Positions 7,733 through 14,592 of a stretch of DNA of 37,429 nucleotides are shown here, piece by piece (position 1 is the first letter of the stretch; the number at the start of each line of letters is the position of its first letter). The stretch is from the NCBI GenBank assembly GCA_019116385.1, contig DXBU01000067.1:1-37429 (forward strand). Direction: 5' to 3'. The notes under the pieces were generated by a model. It made no database searches and had not been told where the DNA came from. It saw only the letters and a program-made list of their open reading frames with translations. Both the position numbers and the translations under genes were made by a program. This DNA is from Candidatus Blautia faecigallinarum. GTDB lineage: Bacteria > Bacillota > Clostridia > Lachnospirales > Lachnospiraceae.

Positions 7733-8841
7733 TGAATATATTGATCGTAGATGACCAGGAAAAAATCCTGGAAGCCACCAAAAAGCTGGTGGACTGGAAA
7801 AAACTTCATATTGACGGGGTATATACCGCTGCCAGTGCAGATGCGGCCAGAGAGATCCTGGAACAGCATCCGGTGGATATTATGCTGACGGATATCGAGA
7901 TGCCGGGGGAGGACGGGATCTCCCTGCAGAAATGGGCGGCGCAGAACTATCCATATATATATTGTATCTTTCTTACTTCCCATGCGGATTTTTCCTATGC
8001 TAAGGAAGCAATCCGGGGAGGCGCCTTTGACTATATCCTTCAGCCGGCCAGTATCGAAGAGATCGAGGAAACCCTTGAGAGATGTATCCAGACGCTGGAG
8101 GAAAGAAAGGATATCCTGCAGAAATCAGACCGCTATGAGAAATTGACAGAGCAGACCGATTATCCTGAGGAGAGAAAGCCGGACAGCGCCCGCTGGGGAA
8201 AATGGCTGATCCGGGGGGATTATACCCTTGTGCGCAACCAGCTTGTGAATCTCCTTCGTCTGGCTGATCAGGACGGCTATCTGACGATCCCCTACAGGCA
8301 GCAGATGATCCATGCCTTGTTGGAAGCCTGCTCTGTGGCCTGCTATGAGAAAAAATTTGAGCTGGAGAAATTATTTACGGGGGATTTCACCTACGAAAAT
8401 ATGCTCGGCTGCTACCATACGGATAAAGAACTCACAGACGGAATGGATAAGATGCTTTACTTATATAAGAAGCTGGTAGCGGAAACAGAAGGAAGAGAGG
8501 AAGGCTCCTATACGGTGCAGGAACGGATCCGGGAAGTAATACGTTTTCTGGATGAGAATATGGACCGTATGGTATCCAGGCGGGAAGCTGCAAAATACGT
8601 TTTCCTTAATGAAGACTATTTTTCCCGGATGTTCCGTAAGGAAACCGGGATGGGATTTAAGGAATACCAGTTAAAACTGAAAATGGAATATGCCGGGAAG
8701 CTGCTGTCCAGTACCACTATGCCGGTAACCCTGATCGCTTCCAAAGCGGGCTATGAGAATTTTACCAATTTTTCTCAGATGTTTAAAAAGGTTATGGGAC
8801 AAAGCCCCACGGAGTACCGGAAAGAAAAGGGGAAAGAATAA
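7732..8841 (+). CDS. YesN-like response regulator (receiver + AraC HTH)
   Basis: The protein has 369 residues. The N-terminal receiver (1-120) shows the acidic pair Asp7/Asp8 in 'MNILIVDDQEK', phosphoacceptor Asp54 in 'IMLTDIEMPGEDG', and 'FLTSHADFSYAKEAIRGGAF', where the conserved Ser/Thr follows the fourth strand. The position expected for the conserved Lys reads 'DYILQPAS', with Gln in place of Lys. A linker leads to an AraC-type double HTH at ~265-369 ('RREAAKYVFLNEDYFSRMFR', 'PVTLIASKAGYENFTNFSQM'). ATG 7732 shares its A with the kinase stop; GTG 7729 is less likely. It probably activates the ABC importer and enzyme genes downstream, using the repeated elements at 5739-5941 and 8850-8879. 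Confidence 0.9.
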   Translation: MNILIVDDQEKILEATKKLVDWKKLHIDGVYTAASADAAREILEQHPVDIMLTDIEMPGEDGISLQKWAAQNYPYIYCIFLTSHADFSYAKEAIRGGAFDYILQPASIEEIEETLERCIQTLEERKDILQKSDRYEKLTEQTDYPEERKPDSARWGKWLIRGDYTLVRNQLVNLLRLADQDGYLTIPYRQQMIHALLEACSVACYEKKFELEKLFTGDFTYENMLGCYHTDKELTDGMDKMLYLYKKLVAETEGREEGSYTVQERIREVIRFLDENMDRMVSRREAAKYVFLNEDYFSRMFRKETGMGFKEYQLKLKMEYAGKLLSSTTMPVTLIASKAGYENFTNFSQMFKKVMGQSPTEYRKEKGKE

Positions 8842-8849
8842 ATCCAAAA

Positions 8850-8879
8850 GTCGGAAAATCGATAGTCTGAATCGGAAAA
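8850..8879 (+). promoter_or_regulatory. Candidate response-regulator element, copy 3
   Basis: GTCGGAAAATCGATAGTC starts at 8850. The octamer TCGGAAAA occurs at 8851 and exactly again at 8872, a perfect 21-base direct repeat, and ATAGTCTGA lies at 8862-8870. The element ends 8 bases upstream of the proposed -35 at 8888, a class II activator-like position for an AraC-type regulator. Confidence 0.55.
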
Positions 8880-8887
8880 CAGCTATG

Positions 8888-8917
8888 TTTCAACGTCTCC
8901 TTAAAGTACACTATATA
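8888..8917 (+). promoter_or_regulatory. Candidate promoter of the solute-binding-protein operon
   Basis: TTTCAA (8888-8893), an 18-base spacer, and TATATA (8912-8917). The weak -35 fits activator dependence. The start codon lies 46 bases downstream, and a stretch rich in AAACG-like repeats precedes the AAAGGAG ribosome site. Confidence 0.45.
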
Positions 8918-8962
8918 CAACAAGAAACGAGAGAAACGCAACAGAAACGAAAGGAGAACAAT

Positions 8963-10429
8963 ATGAAAAAAAGAGTTTTAGCAGCAGCCTTAACCGCAGC
9001 AATGGCAGCCGGATCCCTTGCTCCGGCGACTGTATCCGCCGCAGATGACATGGTGACACTTTCCCTTTGGATCCCTACACTGGCCACCTACCAGGATGAC
9101 GCGGTGGCAGAGGTGGAAACCGCTGCCAATGAGTATCTTGCGGATAAATATGGACTTCAGGTAGAATTGGAATATGTAGAAATCGGAAATTTTGATCAGG
9201 CATCTAATTTGGCAATGACCACAGATGAGGTGGATGTTACATGTGTGCTTGCACAAACTAGGATGCTGAGGACATTTGTAGACAATGGACAGTTGCTGGA
9301 TATTACAGATTACTTTGAGAATGCTTCTGATGAACTGAAGACTATTTTTACAGAGGAAGAAATAAAATCTTCTACTGTGGATGGACGTATGTATGGATTG
9401 GCGCGCAAATATCAGTATGGTGCAGATGCTAGAGGCCTTTTAAATAAAGAAATGGCAGATGAAATGGGAATCGATGCAAAATCTATTACAAGCCTGGACC
9501 AATTAGAAGAAGTACTGTATGAAGCCCATGAAAAATTTCCGGATGTTTATACTGTGGTTCCTCAAAGTTCTTCTGATATGACATGGGGATGGACATTAAT
9601 TGCTGATAAACAGATTGGATTAACCAACTATGCATATGCAGATTGGGGTTCAACGGAACTTAAGAGTCTTTTTGAAACAGAAGGGTTTAAAGAGTTTTGC
9701 TCTTATACAAACAAATGGTACAATGATGGTTTGGTTATGCCGGATGCCCTTAGTAATACCATGGAAGGAAGTACAATGGTTAGTGCGGGTTCAGGATTCT
9801 GTGCAATTTGTCATGGAGATATAGAAGCACTTGATGCCTTATATCCCAATACTGTAGAAACTGGAGTCCTCTCACCTGGACGTGCTGCATCCTCAGATAT
9901 TGGAAACTTACAATATGGTATTAGTGCAAACAGTGCGCATCCGGACGAGGCATTTACGCTTTTGAGTGCCTTGTATACGGACTCCGAATTAGCGACACTT
10001 TTGGCATACGGAATTGAAGGTGAGCATTATGTGATTAATGAAGATGGACGAGCAGATTACCCGGAAGGAATGACCGCAGAAAATGAACCATATGGTGGTT
10101 TTAGTGCCACAGCACCTTATCCAAACTATCTAATTCTTCCAACTAAGGAATCTGCTAACTACGAAAATGCAAAAGAATCTGTAGATGAATGGGATGCAAA
10201 TGTAGAGACTTCCCCGGCTTTTGGTTTTCAATATGATACATCGGATAAGACGGATTTTGTAACTGCATATGCGAATCTGGAAGAAAAGTATGAAAATGCA
10301 CTTTTAACTGGAAGCATTGCTCTGGATGATGTTCTTCCGCAGATCCAGTCTGAACTGGAATCCATCGGGTTCTATGATGTACTGGAGGATACCCAGGCCG
10401 CACTGGACGAGTATTTGGCAAGCAAATAA
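8963..10429 (+). CDS. Extracellular sugar-binding protein of an LplA-type ABC importer
   Basis: The protein has 488 residues. It starts with a signal peptide, 'MKKRVLAAALTAAMAAGS', ending near 'APATVSA-ADD', followed by a family-1-type solute-binding fold ('LSLWIPTLATYQDDAVAEV ... EYVEIGNF'). The two permease genes that follow are of LplB and YtcP type. ATG 8963 is chosen over the longer frame from 8753, which overlaps the regulator, because AAAGGAG sits just upstream. There are two oddities. There is no Cys lipobox, which is unusual in a Gram-positive binding protein. By hand counts, sampled lines between about 9130 and 10310 have 37-40% GC, while the two ends (about 58-60% and 47-50%) resemble the rest of the locus, as if the central part came from another allele. 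Confidence 0.85.
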   Translation: MKKRVLAAALTAAMAAGSLAPATVSAADDMVTLSLWIPTLATYQDDAVAEVETAANEYLADKYGLQVELEYVEIGNFDQASNLAMTTDEVDVTCVLAQTRMLRTFVDNGQLLDITDYFENASDELKTIFTEEEIKSSTVDGRMYGLARKYQYGADARGLLNKEMADEMGIDAKSITSLDQLEEVLYEAHEKFPDVYTVVPQSSSDMTWGWTLIADKQIGLTNYAYADWGSTELKSLFETEGFKEFCSYTNKWYNDGLVMPDALSNTMEGSTMVSAGSGFCAICHGDIEALDALYPNTVETGVLSPGRAASSDIGNLQYGISANSAHPDEAFTLLSALYTDSELATLLAYGIEGEHYVINEDGRADYPEGMTAENEPYGGFSATAPYPNYLILPTKESANYENAKESVDEWDANVETSPAFGFQYDTSDKTDFVTAYANLEEKYENALLTGSIALDDVLPQIQSELESIGFYDVLEDTQAALDEYLASK

Positions 10430-10442
10430 TCAGAACAGAAAC

Positions 10443-10469
10443 CGGCGGCAGAGATTTTCTCTGCCGCCG
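10443..10469 (+). other. Intercistronic hairpin between binding protein and permease genes
   Basis: CGGCGGCAGAGA (10443-10454) and TCTCTGCCGCCG (10458-10469) form a perfect 12-bp stem with a TTT loop. No T-run follows, so it is more likely an mRNA-stabilising or processing stem that keeps binding-protein message above permease message than a full terminator. Confidence 0.65.
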
Positions 10470-10495
10470 CTACTTTGCCGGAAAGGAGAGGAAAG

Positions 10496-11431
10496 ATGGA
10501 AGCAGTTGCAAAAGCAAAAAAGGACAAAAAGCACGGCGGCTGGAAAAATGTGTTCCGGCACTGGGAACTTTACGCAATGATGCTGCCGGGTATGATCTAT
10601 CTGATCATCAACAACTACATTCCCATGGCGGGGCTGGTAGTGGCATTTAAAAAATATAATTATCAGGACGGCATCTGGGGAAGCGCCTGGACTGGCCTTA
10701 GCAATTTTAAATTCCTTTTTGGAACCAGAGACGCCTGGCTGATCATCCGCAATACGATCTGCTATAACCTTGTTTTTATCATAACAGGCACCGTATTTGC
10801 CATAGCTGTGGCGATCATTCTCAATGAGATCCACGCAAAGGTATCCAAAAAAGTTTATCAGGTATTTATCCTGATCCCCTATCTGATCTCTATGGTAGTG
10901 GTCAGCTACATAGTGTATGCGTTCTTAAGCGCGGACGCCGGTTTTATCAATAAAACCTTCGGAACACATATCAACTGGTATATGACCGCAAAATACTGGC
11001 CCTTTATCTTTGTGATCGTGAATCTGTGGAAAAACTTCGGATACAACAGCATCATTTACTATGCTACCGTGATCGGCATTGACTCCTCGCTTTACGAGGC
11101 GGCTGTGGTGGACGGGGCTTCCAGGTGGCAGAGAATCTGGCATGTGACTTTGCCGGGGTTGCGGCCGACCATCATTACCCTGACCCTGCTGGCTATCGGA
11201 AGGATTTTCTACTCAGATTTCGGTCTGTTTTATCAGGTGACCCAGAACTCCGGACTTTTGTATGATGTTTCAACCACTATCGACGTATATGTATACAAAG
11301 GCCTGATGCTTCTGAACGATGTGGGACGTTCCGCTGCGGCTGGTTTCTTCCAGTCTATCTGTGGATTTATCGTAGTACTTGCGGCAAACCTGGTAGTAAA
11401 TAAAATCGACAAAGACAACGCACTGTTTTAA
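10496..11431 (+). CDS. Sugar ABC transporter permease, LplB-type
   Basis: The 311-residue protein has about six membrane segments and the inner-membrane-component signature loop 'YEAAVVDGASRWQRIWHVTL' (EAA motif), which contacts the ATPase. The N-terminal pattern 'LYAMMLPGMIYLIINNYIPM ... GLVVAFKKYNYQDGIWGSAW' is typical of the LplB/PotB-like permeases that pair with YtcP. ATG 10496 follows GAAAGGAGAGG; an upstream TTG at 10475 is less likely. It forms the channel with the next permease. No ATPase gene is present nearby, so a shared MsmX-type ATPase encoded elsewhere is expected. Confidence 0.9.
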   Translation: MEAVAKAKKDKKHGGWKNVFRHWELYAMMLPGMIYLIINNYIPMAGLVVAFKKYNYQDGIWGSAWTGLSNFKFLFGTRDAWLIIRNTICYNLVFIITGTVFAIAVAIILNEIHAKVSKKVYQVFILIPYLISMVVVSYIVYAFLSADAGFINKTFGTHINWYMTAKYWPFIFVIVNLWKNFGYNSIIYYATVIGIDSSLYEAAVVDGASRWQRIWHVTLPGLRPTIITLTLLAIGRIFYSDFGLFYQVTQNSGLLYDVSTTIDVYVYKGLMLLNDVGRSAAAGFFQSICGFIVVLAANLVVNKIDKDNALF

Positions 11432-11446
11432 GGAGGGGATGAGCAA

Positions 11447-12334
11447 ATGGTAGAGCATGATAGACTTCAACAGACATTGATGCATTTTTTTATGATCCTA
11501 CTGGTACTGTGCTGTGTGCTTCCTTTTCTTTTGATGGTGATGGCGTCCTTTACAGATGAGCAGACACTGATCCGCAACGGCTACAGCTTCTTTCCGGAGA
11601 AATTCAGTCTGGAGACTTACCAGTATATTATGCGCAGCGCCAGTACGATCTTTCGCGGATATTTTATGACGATCCTTGTGACGGTGATCGGAACATTCTG
11701 TAACATTACGATGACGGTGCTGTTTGCATACCCATTGTCCAGAAAAGATCTGCCCTATCGAAATGTATTGTCATTTATCCTGTTTTTCACCATGCTGTTT
11801 AACGGCGGCCTGGTTCCTACTTACATGATGTATGCCAATACGTTCCATATTAAAAATACGATCTGGGCGCTTCTGATCCCCAATCTTATGATGAATGCTT
11901 TCTATGTGATCATGATGCGTTCCTTCTTCACCGCCAGCATCCCGGATTCTCTGATCGAGGCGGCGAAACTGGACGGTGCAAGCGAAATGAAAATCCTTAC
12001 AAAAGTGATCCTGCCTCTTTCTAAACCAATGCTGGTGACCTTGGTCTTGATGGTAGGCCTGACTTACTGGAATGACTGGATGAATGGTATGTACTATGTA
12101 ACCGACAACAACCTGAACACCATTCAGATGATCCTTAATAATATGATCCAAAACGTGGAATTCCTGTCAAGGAGCGCCAGTGTATTGGGCGCGGATGCGG
12201 CTAATATCAAGCTGCCTACCGTTGGCATCCGCATGGGAATCGCCGTGATCGCCGTGATTCCGATTATGGTGATCTACCCCTTCCTTCAGAAATATTTTGT
12301 AAAAGGAATCGTGGTAGGCGGCGTAAAGGGCTGA
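11447..12334 (+). CDS. Sugar ABC transporter permease, YtcP-type
   Basis: The 295-residue protein has six predicted membrane helices. The EAA loop reads 'IEAAKLDGASEMKILTKVIL' and 'FNGGLVPTYMMYANTFHIKN' is the characteristic mid-region of the YtcP group (CUT1, complex oligosaccharide importers). It starts 15 bases after the LplB-type gene with AAGGAGGGG as ribosome site. It ends 98 bases before the first enzyme gene, with a hairpin terminator in between. Relatives of this importer class carry oligosaccharides such as aldouronates or pectin fragments, so an oligosaccharide ligand is likely. The ligand itself is not readable. Confidence 0.9.
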   Translation: MVEHDRLQQTLMHFFMILLVLCCVLPFLLMVMASFTDEQTLIRNGYSFFPEKFSLETYQYIMRSASTIFRGYFMTILVTVIGTFCNITMTVLFAYPLSRKDLPYRNVLSFILFFTMLFNGGLVPTYMMYANTFHIKNTIWALLIPNLMMNAFYVIMMRSFFTASIPDSLIEAAKLDGASEMKILTKVILPLSKPMLVTLVLMVGLTYWNDWMNGMYYVTDNNLNTIQMILNNMIQNVEFLSRSASVLGADAANIKLPTVGIRMGIAVIAVIPIMVIYPFLQKYFVKGIVVGGVKG

Positions 12335-12360
12335 CAATCAGAACTGGTACCGGAAATTTA

Positions 12361-12412
12361 AGGCCGGGAGCCGGAGGATATGTTTATATCTTGGGCTTCC
12401 GGCCTGTTTTTT
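12361..12412 (+). terminator. Terminator or attenuator between importer and enzyme genes
   Basis: AGGCCGGGAGCC (12361-12372) pairs with GGCTTCCGGCCT (12394-12405) with one G-U pair and a 21-base loop, followed by TTTTTT at 12407-12412. I saw no new promoter between it and the start of the enzyme run, so partial read-through probably sets the enzyme:importer ratio. Confidence 0.75.
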
Positions 12413-12432
12413 AATAGAAAGAAGGGAAAAAC

Positions 12433-14592
12433 ATGGACAGAGAACAATTTTTACACCCGGATCTCAAATACAAAATGAAAACTATCATCCACAAATGGCC
12501 GGAAAAGGAAGAGCTTCTGATGGATGCGGTGAAAGCCTTCGGCTACGGAGGCGTGGCCACCAATCCGGATCAGGACAATGGATATACCTCCAACCCGGAG
12601 AACCTTGAGAAATTTGACCGGATCCTTAAAAGGCTTCAGGACAAGGGCCTTGGCTACTGGATCTACGATGAGAAGGGCTATCCTTCCGGCTACGCGGGCG
12701 GTCTGGCCCTTAAGGATCACCCGGAGCTGGAAGCAAAGGGCTTTTATATGATACGCCGTCTGGCGGTGGAGCCGAAACAGGTAGAATTTCATCTGGACGA
12801 AGAATCCGACAAGATCATCTGGGCGGCCAGGTACCCGGTGGATCATTCCGTGATGAACGCAAGTATCATCGAATATGAAAAAATGGAGTCGGTTCCTTTT
12901 ACGGATAGGGTTTGTACCTGGGATCTTAAAGAAAATGAAGCCCTTTTTATTTTCTGTGTGAAATCTGCTTACGAGGGCTCCCACCTGACCCACAACGTAT
13001 GCTCCCGCAGTCGGTATATCAATATCCTGGATGAAAAGGCTGTGAGACGGTTTCTGGATGTCTGCTATGAACCCATTGCCAAGTATTCCCGGGAGGCGTA
13101 CCAGAATGCCATTGCGGTATTTACAGACGAGCCCAGTCTGGTGACTGCCTATATCCAGGGAGACGAGGTTTGGCCCTATGCCCTGGCACCGTGGAAGGAA
13201 GGGCTTTTCGAGGATTTTGAAAGGGAATACGGCTATTCCCTGCTTCCCTATCTTCCCCAGATCTTTGAAGGACGGGATAGCTCCTACACCACCAGGGTGC
13301 ATTTTTATGAATTGATCGGAAAGCTGATCGCCAAGTCCTATGTTGGCCAGATTTCCCGGTGGTGCCGGGAACACGGAACCAGATTTTCCGGTCATTATCT
13401 GGCGGAGGAATCCCTGCGGTTTCATGTGCTGTATTACGGTTCCTATTTGAAGGTGCTGGAAGCTTCGGACTATCCGGGCGTAGATGTGCTGGCGGCTTAT
13501 CCGAAGATCTATCATTACAATACCACCCGTTTTGCCCAGATGGCGGCACGGAAAAAAGGGAGCAACGGGCTGATGACGGAGCTGTGCCCGTTTATTGATA
13601 TTCCCTATTTTGAGAAGGAGCCGGTCCGTTACGCCACGGGGATCCTGAACCTTCTTTATCTGGGAGGATGCAGATGTATTAACTCTTATTTTTCATCGGA
13701 TTTTGCTTCTTATGATCCGGCAATACCGGAGGCCTATAAGGGATATATGTCCCGGGAAGAGGCGCGCTGGGTAAACGACTATGTAGGCCGTATGGGATGG
13801 ATGCTGGACGGGGTGCCAAATGACTGCGGAACCTTTGTATACTACGCCCTGGAGGACGTGCAGGCGAAAACCAGACCGGAGCATTGTGCCCAGGAATCGG
13901 TAAATTGTGACACGGACCGTTCCCTCCTTTCTTTGACAAGAAAAATTTATGAAGCAGGGCATGATTATCAGTTTGCGGACAGAGAAGACGTGGTAAAGGC
14001 GGCAAAGGAAAGTGTCGAAGGAGAGGCGCGGATTTCCGGTATGGCAGTAAAGAATCTGATTTTCCCGGCTATGGATGTGATCTGGCCGGATACCTGGGAA
14101 GCGCTGAAAACTTTGCGGGAGAAAGGCGTAACGATCTGGTTTGCGGATAAGCTTCCCGCCGCCAGGGTTGGGGAAAGAGTCCGGTTTGCAGAATATGATT
14201 TCCGGGAGGAAGCCCTGCGGGAGCCTGAGTGCAGGGAAAAGGAAGGCTTCCGGGCCGTGTCTGAGACAGAAATCCTGGAAGGACTGAAAAGCCGGGAAGA
14301 AGGACTGAAGCTTACGGGAATAGAGCCAGGAACGGATGAGAAGGAAATTCAGACACACACGCCGATGCTTTTAAAGGCAAGATATAAAAAAGAGGGAAAG
14401 ACGATCTATTTTGTGGTGAATAATTCCGAGGAAGACGTAAGAACCGCCTGGGAGTTTCCGCAGGCGGACCGGGCGGAAGTATGGAATCCTTCGGACGGCT
14501 CTGTGCGCATTCTGCAAAAAGGGGAGAAGCTGGAGCTGATCTCCTACCGGGGGAAATTCTTGATCTTTGAGGATGGAGAAAATTATGAATAA
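12433..14592 (+). CDS. GH106-like glycoside hydrolase (possible alpha-L-rhamnosidase)
   Basis: The protein has 719 residues, no signal peptide, and a predicted TIM-barrel core. Early motifs 'YGGVATNPDQDNGYTSNPEN' and 'GYWIYDEKGYPSGYAGGLAL' resemble the 'YDE-x-x-x-PSG-x-AGG' block of GH106-type and related unclassified hydrolases. 'AVFTDEPSL' (Glu233) and 'NGLMTELCPF' (Glu383) are candidate catalytic acids, and 'GTRFSGHYLAEES' carries a conserved-looking His. A small beta domain forms the C-terminus ('TIYFVVNNSEEDVRTAWEFP'). It is the first gene of the enzyme run and overlaps the GH3 gene by 8 bases. It is shorter than classical GH106 enzymes, so it may belong to a separate, uncharacterised branch. 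The activity is a guess from family resemblance. Confidence 0.6.
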   Translation: MDREQFLHPDLKYKMKTIIHKWPEKEELLMDAVKAFGYGGVATNPDQDNGYTSNPENLEKFDRILKRLQDKGLGYWIYDEKGYPSGYAGGLALKDHPELEAKGFYMIRRLAVEPKQVEFHLDEESDKIIWAARYPVDHSVMNASIIEYEKMESVPFTDRVCTWDLKENEALFIFCVKSAYEGSHLTHNVCSRSRYINILDEKAVRRFLDVCYEPIAKYSREAYQNAIAVFTDEPSLVTAYIQGDEVWPYALAPWKEGLFEDFEREYGYSLLPYLPQIFEGRDSSYTTRVHFYELIGKLIAKSYVGQISRWCREHGTRFSGHYLAEESLRFHVLYYGSYLKVLEASDYPGVDVLAAYPKIYHYNTTRFAQMAARKKGSNGLMTELCPFIDIPYFEKEPVRYATGILNLLYLGGCRCINSYFSSDFASYDPAIPEAYKGYMSREEARWVNDYVGRMGWMLDGVPNDCGTFVYYALEDVQAKTRPEHCAQESVNCDTDRSLLSLTRKIYEAGHDYQFADREDVVKAAKESVEGEARISGMAVKNLIFPAMDVIWPDTWEALKTLREKGVTIWFADKLPAARVGERVRFAEYDFREEALREPECREKEGFRAVSETEILEGLKSREEGLKLTGIEPGTDEKEIQTHTPMLLKARYKKEGKTIYFVVNNSEEDVRTAWEFPQADRAEVWNPSDGSVRILQKGEKLELISYRGKFLIFEDGENYE

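Noticed and set aside
8753..8962. In-frame upstream extension of the solute-binding protein
   Set aside because: It overlaps the response regulator gene and the proposed promoter, and would bury the signal peptide; AAAGGAG precedes ATG 8963.
12451..13515. 354-codon open frame on the minus strand
   Set aside because: Antisense shadow of the GH106-like gene in GC-biased coding DNA; no ribosome site or family motifs.
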